A DNA stretch of 64,000 nucleotides. It comes from Nepenthes gracilis (Eukaryota > Streptophyta > Magnoliopsida > Caryophyllales > Nepenthaceae). A model generated the notes under the pieces. That model was not told the origin of the DNA. It ran no database searches and saw only the letters and a list, made by a program, of their open reading frames with translations. Made by a program: the position numbers and the translations under genes. The DNA is taken from positions 11,542,923 to 11,606,922 of the forward strand of contig BSYO01000022.1 of assembly GCA_033239525.1 (NCBI GenBank). The letters are read 5' to 3'. Below, piece after piece: positions 11,033-22,880 of this stretch. The stretch's first letter is position 1. Every line of letters starts with the position of its first letter.

Positions 11033-13089
11033 AACCAAAAAAAAAAAAAAAAACATAGTAGTTTATTCTTTTTTTTTTTGTACAGTTTTTGTTTGCTTAA
11101 CAATTATTTTGCAGAAGGGCATGTCAAGTTGACAATTTCTCCTTTTAGTTGGTATTGGCGGTACACTCTAAATAGACCAATTGGTCAAGATTGAGAAAAA
11201 GCACAACTTGTATGTTTCAACTTACTATTCTTCCTTAGCATTCAGCTATGGGTTTGATGATATTTAAAGCGCACAGGTGTATTTCTTTCTTCTCAAACTT
11301 TTTCTTTTTTTAGAAAAATATTTAGCTTAAGTGGAAGGGCTATAATATGTCCATAAAAAAAAAACTTTACAGAAAATTAAAAAAAATTAAAAAAAAGAAT
11401 GAAAAAAAAGAGAAAAGAAAAAAAAAATCTCCAAAAAAAAAAAAAATCATCATGGGTAATCTTATAAATTATGTTTTGAATACTAATTTGTGATTAATGA
11501 GATTTGAACAGTGACCTTTTAAATTTTATGATTGTGTCGTTTGATTATATCATTTTGAGAGTACTTATCATATAATGTACATAAATTTCATCCCTACTTA
11601 TTTTGTTTGAATATCATATATCACCTTAATATAGTGGAGATTTAATACCCATGTGAGTTCTTGAACTATTCTTTCATTGAGAGGGTATTGATACTTAGTT
11701 CTATAATATTTACCCTTTCAACAAAAAGTTTTCAATAATTTCATAATACTTGTTCTGAACTTATTATTGTTGACAAATAATCATTAATGAATAAGAATTT
11801 CTAAAATTTATGCAAATAGATTATTGTTATTTACCATGATGATGACTTTAACGGTACATTTTTTACTCTTTGAGGCTAAGTCTATTTTATTCTTGATTCA
11901 ATTACCACTTGAAATCAATTTAAACTTATTATATGCAGACTTTAAGTTTGCAATTATATTTTCTTTGGTTTACCCACATCGAAAAAATTGACCTAGATAT
12001 ATTAAATGTTTATCCTACCCAAATGCCTTGAGATAGAAAGACAATAGAGGGAGTAGGATAAAAAAATATATGGTGAAAAAAAAATGAGGACAGATTTAAA
12101 TTTTATTGTATACTTCAAAAAAAACAAAAATACCGCAAAATCTAAAAGTTGATTGTTGATTTTTCTTGGTTTGAAAATATGATTATTTAAAAAAATTCAA
12201 AAAGAATAGAAGAAAAAGAAAGGAAGAAGAATGACAAAAATATAAAAAAATTATAAAAAAAAAAAAAAGAAAAGAAAAGGAGAAACGAAAGGAAAAAAAG
12301 ATAAGCGAATTGAGATATAGTATTTGTCTTTTTTATTTTTGATGGGGCTCTTGAAAAAGAAAAAAAAAAGAATGTTTATATTAGAAAGAGATAATAAGTT
12401 TTTATTATCTAAGGCATTTCTTTGTAAAATTCTTATCACTTTCTTGTAATTACAAAACCTTAATTTCATTACAACCGGCGAAGACTTGAAGGACCTTAGT
12501 TAACATAACTCATAAATATAAATTAAAGATATTATTATTTATGTAATCAAAACTTCTCATACATTGCGTCTTTCATTATAATAGTTGCATTATTTATTTA
12601 TTTATTTATTACTACAGTTACTCTTGATTATGCAACTCTTAAGTGCAGCCCATAAGTTCAATAAATTTTTCATGAGTTCATATCTGTTAAAATTTTGAAG
12701 TCAAAGCTAAAAAGGTGAAACATGTATATTCATTCTTAATGATTTAAGATGAAATAAAAACACACACACATTTAACTTTCTTAATAATAGATTTAAAACG
12801 ACTTAATTTATAATATTTAATGTTTATGTTCATCTTATCAATCCTTTTAATATTAGTATGATTGACATGTGCTTTAAAATACTCATGGATGTTTGTGGGT
12901 ATCATCACTGAAAACCCTTACGAGATTTAACTCGTCCACTATGACCCCCTAGGGGTTTAAAGGCTTGTTGCATTTGCTAAATGCAATCATGGTGCCTATG
13001 AAAGTGGTGTTTTATTTATTTTTAGTGTTTATTTGTTTTTTTTCTTTTCTCCACATTGCTAGGGACTAGCGATGAATGGGGTGAGGGTT
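11033..13089 (+). other. Non-coding 3' internal region of the Athila element
   Basis: This A+T-rich interval has many A and T homopolymers and no recognisable ORF. Athila elements often carry an env-like ORF here; none is detectable. The purine-rich text GGGGTGAGGG just before the 3' LTR fits a polypurine tract. Confidence 0.6.
13079..13089 (+). other. Putative polypurine tract
   Basis: GGGGTGAGGGT directly precedes the TGATGAAC start of the 3' LTR, the position expected for the plus-strand primer. Confidence 0.6.
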
Positions 13090-13358
13090 TGATGAACGCT
13101 AAATTTTGTATTTTTATTCCCATTTAGTTATTGTAATTTTGTAGTAATTTTTATTTAAATTACGTAATTAAATTATATTTTTAATTATGCAAGTTTTACT
13201 TTTTAAAGAAGAATTTTTGAAATAAAAATATGCAAATGGATCACATGGAGCATTTATTTTGTCAATCTAGTCAGCCGATTGAAGAAATACAGAGAAGATA
13301 ATCAAAATTAAAATTTTGAAGAATAAAAATATATGTATTTTAAAAAAAATGTATATAT

Positions 13359-14951
13359 TGATGGGTACTATTACGTTAGGCTAGCCCAAGACCCTGGTCC
13401 ATGAGCTAATACAGAGGCCCAACAGGTGGCGGCCCATATCGCAAGGCCAATTTTGGTGGATTGGCCCAAGCCCAGCCCGCCGGCCTGCCTAAAATCAGGT
13501 GGTAAGATCTGCCCTACGGTATTTTCCCGGATTGCTTGACACGGCTTAGCAGAGATTCTTACCAAAGCTGCCTCCAATCCCAGTAAATATCTCACGAATA
13601 TTGTCTAAAATCGTGATCTCTCCAGGAATGGCGACTTCCAATTTGCCAGCAGCACACAGCTCAGCAGGGGATCTTTCCAAAGCCTCACCGATCTCAGTGG
13701 ATATCATTAGGATATTTCTCAAATTTGCCCACCTCCTGGAATGGCAATTGAAGCCAACGAGATCCTGTACGGGATTATTTGCCTTCCCAGATGGCAAGAA
13801 GGATCCGGCGTATCACTCCTTGGAGGACGCGATCACACTACGATCTTTTCAATCCCCTTGGAAAAGGAAACAGTCCCCGCAGACAAACAGCAATTGTCAT
13901 AAGCGGCGCCTTCAACTATCGCGACAGTTTAGCACTACTAGCTGTCACTGCCTCCGCCAGCTATACATACCCCTTCACTACAGTAGGGAAAAGGGGACGG
14001 AGAATTCAGAGAGAAAAAGGGAGAGCCCAAAAAGGGCACAATCACATAGGGCCTCACGCCGCCTAGAAAATCACCTCTAGCAGAGAAGAAGAAAAGGGAA
14101 AAATGGGAGGACAGAGATAGCTCAAAGAGTCCGGCGGCCCAGCTCCTCCCAAGTCAAATTGGAGCAATTTTCACCACAATGACGTAAGCTACACCCAAGT
14201 TTCTAGAGAAGCATTTGGACTCACCTCTCCGGGCCTGCTGTTGGCCGGCCATCTCTTCAGCCAATCCCCAGGAGGGCCACTGCTCCAGTCGGCCCCAAGG
14301 CAGGCCACTTCTCGAAGACAGCCAGCTCTCTCCAGTCCGACGTAGGGTTGAGCAGCCTTCTGTCCAACAGGAGGCTAGCCCTCCTTCCGGGGGCCCATCT
14401 AGGAGGTCCACCCTCCATCCAAGAGCTTAGTCTCGCATCTCTAAGACGCCCATCTGTCGGGCATGCTTCTAAGCCGCCCTTCGGCCGAGTGCACCTCTAA
14501 GTTGCCTATCTCGGACACTCTTCCAAGACATCCCTCGGCTAGGTGCACCTCTAAGTCGCACCTCTGCAGGCGTTTCTCCAAGACGCCCTTCGGTCGGGCA
14601 CACTTCTAAACCGCCCCTTAGCAGGCACACCACTAAACAGCTACTTAGCGAGTACACCTTAAGCCGCCCCTCAACCAGGCGCATACAAATGCTTAATCCA
14701 CCACTATATACATCTATACATTACTCGCATCCTCTTAGCATCTTTGTATTTTCTGAGAAATATTTTTGATTTGAGCGTCGGAAGATATACAGTAGAAACA
14801 ATTCCCGCTGTCCTCTGACCTCTCATTTTCAGTTGTGGCGTGCAGGATCCAGGTTCGGAACTATTGTCCCAAATCCACTTCAGTTCAACCCGACGAAGAA
14901 GTTCAGATGGATTTTCGGCCCTGGCAATAATCCAGATCTAAAGATGCATCA
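13359..14951 (+). mobile_element. Solo LTR nested in the Athila 3' LTR
   Basis: This 1,593-bp segment is absent from the 5' LTR. It starts TGATGGGTAC and ends AGATGCATCA, so it has TG..CA ends with a short inverted repeat (TGATG/CATCA). It contains the motif TTTGAGCGTCGGAAG, common near the transcript start of plant Gypsy LTRs, and a TATA-like stretch at about 14705. It is much richer in G+C than its surroundings. The flanking pentamers are TATAT and TTTAT, so a target duplication is possible but blurred by the AT repeat. A relative sits at 24114-24713. Confidence 0.8.
14436..14690 (+). repeat. Tandem repeat of about 28 bp within the solo LTR
   Basis: About nine degenerate units each start with CTAAG or CCAAG, run through a CGCCC...CGG core and end in GCACACTT-like text. 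Unit length is roughly 26-30 bases. The array lies upstream of the TATA-like stretch, where LTR enhancers often sit. Confidence 0.75.
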
Positions 14952-14953
14952 TT

Positions 14954-14984
<31 letters not shown>

Positions 14985-15223
14985 AAGAAAAACAGAAAAA
15001 AAAAAAGGGGGAAAAAAACGACGACCAATCAAAAAAAAAGAGTGAGTAGAAGGAAAACGGCAGCCAGACGGAGGAGAGCAGGGGAGAAGGCTGCTGGAAG
15101 CATGTAGGGGAGAAAAAGCAGTAAAGCAGAGGGAGAAAACGGCTGGAGGCATGCAGAGCAGAGAAGTGTGGAGAGCAGGAAAAAAAAAAGGGAAAATGAT
15201 TATCACCGTCTCCCCCTGTCCTC

Positions 15224-15230
15224 TATAAAA
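15224..15230 (+). promoter_or_regulatory. Putative TATA box of the 3' LTR
   Basis: TATAAAA follows the same C-rich tract as at 5911 and precedes the same purine-rich leader. Confidence 0.6.
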
Positions 15231-16691
15231 AGGAAGCAGGCACGGCTGAAAAAGGGGTTCGGGGAGTGGAGTGGTGCGAACTAGAGGGAAGGAGAGAGGT
15301 GGAGAAAAATAGAGAGATGGTGGTGCGAGCTGGGAAAAGGGAAGGAAGAGAGAGAGCAAAGAGTGAAGAAGAGAGGGAGAGGGGGAGAAAAGCGGAGGGT
15401 GCTGCGGCAGCAGGAGAAAGGTAGGAAAGAAAGAGAGAGAAAGGGGGGAGGAAGGAGAGGAAAAAAACGAGAGGAGAGAGAGAGGAAAAAAACGAGAGGA
15501 GAGAGAGAGGAAAAACAAGGGCGTAGGTGGTGAAAAAAAAATAGAGCAGGAGAGAAAAAACATAGAGAGCAGGCTGTGCGGGGGTAGGGAGGAGAGAGAA
15601 AAAATAGAAGGGAAAGGTTTGGGTAATATCTAAGGCATTAGTTTTTTTCGTTACACAAATTTAATATTTTAGTATTATAGGTTCGGTCCACATCCATCCT
15701 TTTGTACCCACGAATCTTGGTTTAATATGAAGTTCATTTTCAAGTTAGCTCGACTCAATCAATATCATACCGTTCGTCTTTTATTTTCCCTAGTTGGTTT
15801 AGTTTCGAGTTGATATCGGAGCCTCGTAATTTTACATTACACTGCGAAAATCAACACGTTACGACTAACCTTTGCAACCAACTAACACCTAACAGCGAAT
15901 ATTTTTATATTTCTATTATTTAATTTCTTGTACTTTATTTTCTATCTTTTGATTTTCTAGGCCTTGGATGGCTAAGCCATCGTCGCTTTTACAATTTTAT
16001 ATTTCTGTTGTTTAGATCTCGCATTTTATTTATTGTTCTTTTTTTATTTTGAGTCTTGGATGGTTGAGCTACTGCTGCTATTTTATTTTTATATTTCTGC
16101 ACTTTGATTTTTGTACTTTAATTTCTGCTATTGTCGGACGGTATAAACATTTTAATTTCCCACAATTTCTAATTTTGTTATTTAATATTTCATATTTTTT
16201 AGCTAATTTTTGGCCGAATCCTAATTGTTACGGTCATCACAATTCTCACCAAATCAATATTTTAATTTTCTGTTATATAAAATAGTTATAGAATTAGTTT
16301 TACGTAGAAAATCAACTTCCTGTGGATACAATACCCGATTTATCCAAAAAACTACACTGAACCCTCGTGCACTTGTAAGGTTAAAAAGAACCATACCTAT
16401 TGAGGTTCGGTCAAGGGACAAGGTTAAGACTAATGAGTCTTGAGCATCGTTTTTTAACTAGATGCATGAAGGAGGTGTTTCTGATATGATGATATACTAC
16501 TAGAATTAATTAGTCAAAGCGTGTATGATGCTGTTTAGTACCTGCACATATATTCAATTTCTCTAGTTTGGAAATTGTTAGTTCTTGAAGCATATTTTAT
16601 ATGATGCTCCACCTCATGTTCAACCTATATGCTTGAGTAATTTTTGGATAAGTATGATGGATTGCTTTCTTTTATTTTAAATTGATTTTAG

Positions 16692-19114
16692 GCTGAGACT
16701 GACCGAGAGGCAGGAGCAAATAAAGGTGTTTCAGACAAGCAGATCCATCTTAAGATTTTTTCACCCAATGTTCTTGATATCACACTGGTAGACCTGCCAG
16801 ACATAACAAAGGTGCCTGTTGGTGACCAGCCCTCAGATATTGAAGCAAGGATCAGAACTATGATCATGTCTTATATCAGTTTTAAAAGCTGTTAAATACT
16901 GGCTGTTACACCAACAAATTCTGATTTAGCTATAATTCAGATGCTCTACCGATGGCCGGAATTGCCGATCCAGATGGTATACCATTTGTGCTTCAAGAAA
17001 CTCATGTGATGCTAGATGGATCAGTCTTAGTTCCTTTGCCCTGTTGGCTTATATAAATTCTTCCTTTTGTAGGATATAGAACCATCAGTGTCATTACAAA
17101 GGTGCAATGCAAAGCACATTAAGTCAAACTTTCGTGTGTATAATTCTCAGTGAACACTTTGCTGCAGTTATAATACTCTGATGATTGTGGTATTTTGCGA
17201 ATGCAGTTTCGGCTTGACATCATTGACAGAGGTACGGATGCTCGCAATTTTTTGCTTGGGAAAGTAATTCCCTTGAAGCTTGGTTATGTGGGTGTTGTGA
17301 ATCGAAGTCAAGAGGTAAATTTTCCTTTACAATCCTAAAAGAACGGCTGTTCATTTGAAAAGATTATAATCTAAATTTCATGACATTATATCATATATTT
17401 GCCTCCTTTTTTATTATTATTATTATTATTTCATGACTTCAGCTGCATCAAATTTTCTAGGGGGGTTCTGTGTCATTGCATGGTATACCAAGCCAGCACA
17501 TCTATAAGAACATTTAATTACTTAATGTGTTAAATAAAGCCAAGTTTTTGCATTGCTCCTCTTGAAGTCTTATCCTTAGCAGTCAGTATTGCCTTCTGTA
17601 GAATATTATGTCACATCCAAGCTTAGATGCGTTTAATATGTAGATGATGGTGAGAAAGTGAATCCTAGTCAAGAATGTGGCAAGAGTGGTAGATCTGAAA
17701 TCATCTTTCTTGTACGATGGGGTTTACATTGTTGGTTCTGACAACCTTAGGGAGGATGATGAGTATTAATGGTAGACAAGGACTTCTGGAGAATGTCAAA
17801 TTTGAAATCATGTGGCTTGAGCCAAGTGGTGGAATGAGATCTGTGGTGGAATGAGATCTGTGGTGGAATGAGATCTCTGTATCTCAAGATCTAGAAAGCA
17901 GAATGCCGAGTTAGAAGTCCTAAAAATGATGCTCTTGATCTGTTAAATGGGATGACTCGATGTATGTAATACTTGGTATGTTATCTGTCAGTCAAATTTT
18001 AATTTTGCTGGATAATCTTCCACTGTGCATTATCCATTCTATGGTTCTGACAACTTCATTCTTTATTCTTAGGAGTCACCAAACTCCTTTTAATGTCTAC
18101 CCATTACTTGAAGTGTAAGCTTGAACTGAATTTCTATTTCCTTAAGATAGCACTATAATGGCCCTTTAAATTGAGAATTGAATTTGCATGTTTATAACAA
18201 ACATGTTCCAAGAGATGGAGGACTATGTTTTTGGAGGACATTTTTAGATAGGTTGCCATTTAGAGCACCATAATGGGCCCTTATCATTCAACTGACAAGC
18301 TATTTTATCTAAGCTCATGATGAACTTGATCCTGGAATGCTAGTATTTTAGTAGCATTATTGCTGTGACTTTTCTAATTATGATACATTATGTGTACTCT
18401 TGCCTTATATCATTTCAAGACTATGTTGCAGTCCAAATCTTAGGGAAGCATTAAATAATGTGGGAAAAATTGAAAAAATTCAGTTTACAGGATGAGCATT
18501 TTGGTAACATCTTAAAATGAGGCGAATCCTGGATTAGAAGTGAGGGTTTTATCATTATATAATGGTTATACATTTTGATTTGTGAATTTCTGTTGTCACT
18601 TTAGTTTACTGGCTAATTTGGGTGTTGATATGGATCTTAACAGGTAAGCTGCCTGTTGCTAAGATGTTCAATTGTCTAACCCACGGGGATTTATGTTATC
18701 TGAACAGGATATTATGCTGAATAGAAGTGTCAAGGATGCATTGGTGGCAGAGGAGAAGTTTTTTCGAAGTCACCCAGTAATAGTATTTGAACTTTTAGTC
18801 TGAGATTGGCTTGCATATTGTCTGTAGTATAATGGTTTTTGTGTGCCATTGTGTTATGCAGGTGTATAGTGATCTTGCAGACCGTTGTAGCATTCCTTAG
18901 TTGGCAAAGAAATTGAATCAGGTCAGATTGGTGGCGATATTCTAATTTGGAAATGAATATTGCAGTCTGTTATAATGGATGTTTATATTCAATAATATCT
19001 CTGCAGATTTTGGTGCAACATATCAGAGCAGTGCTTCCTAGTCTGAAAATAAGCACGCAACTTGTTTATGTCGCAAAGGAGCATGCTAGTTATGGAGAAA
19101 CTGTTGAATCCAAG
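16692..19114 (+). pseudogene. DRP3-type dynamin-related protein pseudogene (GTPase-domain fragment)
   Basis: Six exon-like blocks keep splice sites: 16692-16976, 17073-17101, 17207-17314, 18708-18776, 18862-18921 and 19007-19114. They read in order [108 protein letters not shown]. This is the G3-G4 part and beyond of the GTPase domain of plant DRP3A/DRP3B, which divide mitochondria and peroxisomes. The lesions are a TAA after SFKSC, a frameshift before the NSDALPMAGIADPDG block, a TAG after RCSIP, and the G3 motif DLPG changed to DLPD. The P-loop exon and everything past 19114 are missing. Kept splice sites argue for a truncated gene duplicate and against a retrocopy. Confidence 0.9.
17828..17878 (+). 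repeat. Three tandem copies of a 17-bp unit
   Basis: GGTGGAATGAGATCTGT occurs three times head to tail, with one change in the last copy. It lies in an intron of the dynamin pseudogene. Confidence 0.95.
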
Positions 19115-21953
19115 GTATGATCTGTATCTGTCGCATATTAGGGGCAATATCTTTTGATTTCTTCGTATGGGAGTATATTTCATTTTGTCCGATGATATAT
19201 TGTTCATTGTGGGCATTCTATTTCCCTCATCTATCTACACAAAAAGGGTAGTGGAAAAGGCCACTCATAATGTGATTTTGATGGTTTGGGAAATAATGAA
19301 CTTGTCAATTTTGACATTTCTGTATGCTTTAAGCTGTTTTGGGGTAACCAATTCTTTAGCCTTCCGTTGTATTGACCCTCCTCTCCACTTTTCAGTTTGA
19401 TGAGAAGTGTCCTCAATAGGAGAAAATATGTTCTGAAATTATTATTTGTTTGTTTGGCATTATCAGTTATGTTACTGTTGCATAAAATTTAGATATCTAA
19501 AGCATATTTATAGATCTTGCAACTAATCTTGGACACAGTTTGCAATGTTTCTTTTAACTGCATAAATTTCGATACCAAGAATCATAAATTTTCATTTCTC
19601 ATCAACAGAGAAGGACTAATTTGGTCTTTGTTTAACTATTAAAGCTATACCCTATGAAAAATTATATGTGATTCTGTTCAAGAACTTATTTGATTCGTAT
19701 ATGGTTTTGTTTTGAACTTTGATTATGGTTATATGACTTTGATCTTAATTCTGTTTCAGTCAGTAAATGTTTATTTGATTCTGATATGACTATAATATGA
19801 TTCTGATTATCTGATTCTGTTTATCTGATTTTGTTCTGTATAACTTCTGTTTAGGATACGCCTTGATGGAACTATGTTTTGATCTAATATATAATTTGAA
19901 TACACGACTACTATCAACTTTCTGGTATTAGATTTGTATCTGTTATACATTTTCAAAAATGTAGTTATGAACCCTCCCTCTAATTTATCAGACATATTTG
20001 TTTGTTATTTATATATGATACTTGTTGAGTTTTATGCTAACATTTTCTATTTTTTCTCTTCAAAGTAGGGGGCTTGGATATCTTGTAAAAGTTGGACGAG
20101 ATCCGATACGACATTATTTATTTTGGTGAGTATTGTATTTGTTTAGATATTATTAGATCTGTATGAGCTGTATTATGGTTATTTTGGACTGGTCAGTTGT
20201 GGCCTTTAGATTTGTAATAAATATTGGATCAATATATTTGATGGGTGTGTATATGTTCATGGTTTTGTCCTTCTCTTACGACTGTTTAGCATAAATCATA
20301 TTTATATTGTCCAAATAGTTGTCCGATGGGTCCTATGATGGGTTTTGGGCCTGTTTATTATTATTATTATTATTCGGGTGATGAAATTTTATAATCTATT
20401 TGTTTATATTATATACAGGTTTGGGATTTGTCATGTTTATTTGAGATTTATTAATTTATTTTTTAGACCTGCTTTCGTCAGAATTTGTGACAATCTCAAG
20501 ACACAGCCAAAATTTCTATTCTCTCAATCGTAAATATACTAATTTAGCAAGCGGTTTATTGACTTGAATATATAAAGATAAATTAATAAGTCATTTTATA
20601 TACTTAAACTCGTGTTTTGCTCATGATATGTAAGATCTAAATTCAAATATTCAAGAGCCGGTGATCTTTTAAATTGAAATTTTGATTCACAATACACACT
20701 CGGTTTCATACGACCCCAAAAAAAAAAAATTGTGAACCGTGCTTGCTAAGTTAGAAATACTTTGATATATAATAAAAGTAATAATAAGGCTATAAAATAA
20801 AATTTATCCAATTTGACTCGAGCTTCAAAAAATATAACAAAAATAATTTTGCTATTAATTTTTTCGATCTTTTTTTTTAAAAAAAAATTATTAGCTTTTC
20901 TTTTTTTAATAAAAAATAATATAATATTTAATTAATATTAAATAATTATTATTAAAAAGATGGTCGTGATAATTTCCAAGGAGGCCAACTTTAAGACTAG
21001 CAGCCGTGAAGCTTACTCAATGCTTTTGTAAAAGAAGGGAGGGTGCGTAGCACCAACGAAGATAAAATACATATAAATCGTCAAATATTTTAATAATTTA
21101 TTAAATTTAAAATATATTATAAAAAATAATATTATGCCCCTTAATAATTTATTTTGTAGTAATATAAAATAATATAAGCATTATTATATATTTAATTTCT
21201 CCAAAATTAGGGTTTCATAAGGCCACGACTTTATTATAATCACAATCATTTTTCATTGATGGAAAAACCCTAGTGGGGAAATAATGATTTGGGTGCTCAC
21301 GCCCAACTTAATTAACCTATAAATTTTCCAAACAAAAAAAATATATATAGCAATAATAATTATTATTTTTATTTTATTATTGATTTCAATGTTTTATTAT
21401 AAGAACTCTAAATTATTTAAAAAATTAAAAAAAAAATACTTATTTTAGAATATATACGTATTGTATAATATTATGAGAAAATTTTAATAATTTTAACTTT
21501 ATTTTATAATTTTTATATCACGTGCATGTCACATGACATATATAAGAGATTAGACAATTCTAGTCGAAATCATGTTGGCCAAACCCTATACTGATCATCG
21601 TAATCAATGAGTCCATCTCTTGAACAGATGAAAGCCGCTATTTTTAAATTTAAATAGTTTATTTTTAAATAAATAATATGATTTAATAACTAATTATAAT
21701 TAATTTTTAAATTTTTTTAAAAAATTAATTAAATTATAATTATTTATTTTAAAATAAATGATCCAATTATTTTAAAAAAAATAATTTATCTCTTTAAAAG
21801 ATAAAACCCTCTGTAATTCGTTGTTGATCATCATGAAACTCGAACACACGTCTATTAAGTTCCAAACTTCTAAGTCAAACTCCAATTCGAAGATGAAACA
21901 ATCAAATGAATCAAACCCAAATTCAAAAATATGGTAAAGAAGAAATCTATATT
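19115..21953. other. A+T-rich interval between the dynamin pseudogene and ATL gene
   Basis: No further dynamin exons are seen. A degenerate LTR-like relic covers about 19690-20470. The rest, 20530-21950, is very A+T-rich, has many homopolymer runs, and should include the ATL gene 3' UTR at its right end. Confidence 0.5.
19690..20470 (+). repeat. LTR-like relic, copy A
   Basis: The text around 20290-20340 (CATATTTATATTGTCCAAAT then GTTGTCCGATGGGTCC) matches, with substitutions, the 3' end of the minus-strand LTR-like unit at 31841-33819 and similar text near 30600. I read these as diverged copies of one repeat family. The boundaries are approximate. Confidence 0.45.
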
Positions 21954-22880
21954 TCACGGGTTAGATTCAATAGGAAGAATTGCATTAATTCCTAGATCTA
22001 CCTCATATAGAGGCCTTCGTTGTTGTATAATCTCTTGAGCTTGTAAATATAGCTGCGGATCAGCCGCCGAATCCATGGAGAAAGATCGCCTGATTGGTTG
22101 AATCGAAAACTGCTCATCTTTCTTCCTAACGTTTATGTATTCGTCTCCCATGATTGAGAAATGGTGAATTTTTCTGGGTTTTTTAATACCAATGTTTGCT
22201 TCTATCTTCCTTTCAGAATGGCCTCTCAATTGAAGAACACTACCTGTTGAAGCTTCCGTTTCTTGTCCTAATTCAATCACCACAAAATCCTCATCATCGC
22301 CAATGATTCTGCCACTGAATTGCTGCAATTCTTGAGGGGAAGAGCTGGGGGCAACGATTTGATCGACGGGGCATCTTGTCGCGCCTGAAATGCTCGATCT
22401 ACAGAGCGGGCAATTGGCGTTGCTCATCAGCCATATATCAATGCAATCTAGATGGAACAAATGGCTGCAACGAGGAAGAACTCTGAGCATATCGCGCTCT
22501 TGAAATTCGCTCAAGCAAACTGCACAACCACGAAAGCTTCGCTCCCCGCCGCCTCCTTCCTTTCTCTTGTATCGAAGGGTTGGGATATCTCGAATCACCC
22601 ATTCTTCGAGCCCTCGATTGATCTCCATCGTCGGAGAATACGCCATTAACGGATCTTCACTTTGTCGAGCAGGCGATAGAGAAAACTGGCTTATTGAGTC
22701 GGTGTGTTGCTGCCGATTCAAGCAGCCTTTGATCACGCAAACATAGTAGCCTACTAGCAATAAAGCCGTGGCCATGATCCCTAGAACAGCTATGGCTAGA
22801 ATGGGGAAGTTTGAGTTTGAAGTGGGCATGGCGGGAGGTTCATAGTTGAAGTTTTGCTGTGATGGTTGTACTGATTCCAT
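21954..22880 (-). CDS. ATL1: ATL1/ATL16-type RING-H2 E3 ubiquitin ligase
   Basis: This is an intronless gene of 308 aa. It has a membrane segment at about residues 24-47 (FPILAIAVLGIMATALLLVG), a GLD-like motif (GLEEWVIRDIPTL), and a complete RING-H2 domain. The cysteines and histidines follow C-x2-C-x15-C-x-H-x2-H-x2-C-x10-C-x2-C, the ATL pattern, with the tryptophan in DIWLMSNANCPLC. The tail has DDEDFVVIELG and IQPIRRSFSMDSAADPQLYL, a signature I recognise from ATL1 and ATL16. ATL proteins are membrane-anchored E3 ligases, often in defence or ABA-related signalling. I chose the ATG at 22880; the frame extends upstream only through a TTG. The C-terminus stops soon after the LYL motif, shorter than Arabidopsis ATL1. 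All ligase residues are intact. Confidence 0.94.
   Translation of the reverse strand: MESVQPSQQNFNYEPPAMPTSNSNFPILAIAVLGIMATALLLVGYYVCVIKGCLNRQQHTDSISQFSLSPARQSEDPLMAYSPTMEINRGLEEWVIRDIPTLRYKRKEGGGGERSFRGCAVCLSEFQERDMLRVLPRCSHLFHLDCIDIWLMSNANCPLCRSSISGATRCPVDQIVAPSSSPQELQQFSGRIIGDDEDFVVIELGQETEASTGSVLQLRGHSERKIEANIGIKKPRKIHHFSIMGDEYINVRKKDEQFSIQPIRRSFSMDSAADPQLYLQAQEIIQQRRPLYEVDLGINAILPIESNP

Larger units (their letters stand above)
5331..16413 (+). mobile_element. Decayed Athila-type Ty3/Gypsy LTR retrotransposon
   Basis: Two related LTRs (5331-7120 and 13090-16413) begin with TGATGAAC and end with GGTTCGGT(T/C)A. The flanking pentamers are ACGGA on the left and AGGGA on the right, a target duplication with one mismatch. 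A degraded primer site complementary to tRNA-Asp follows the 5' LTR. Gag, protease, RNase H and integrase remnants lie between in the Athila order, and their protein text is Athila-like. The reverse transcriptase is missing. Many stops and frameshifts show it cannot encode its own proteins. The last 60 bases of the two LTRs differ at 7 positions, 6 of them transitions, so the insertion is old. Without the nested 1,593-bp LTR it would be about 9.5 kb. Confidence 0.93.
13090..16413 (+). repeat. 3' LTR of the Athila element, split by an insertion
   Basis: It aligns with the 5' LTR in two parts, 13090-13358 and 14952-16413. The two parts together (1,731 bp) are close to the 1,790 bp of the 5' LTR. 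It ends GGTTCGGTCA with the canonical CA. A TATAAAA box is at 15224. Confidence 0.92.

Noticed and set aside
13601..14430. Open frames in the nested solo LTR
   Set aside because: They are G+C-rich LTR sequence with overlapping frames on both strands and no domain.
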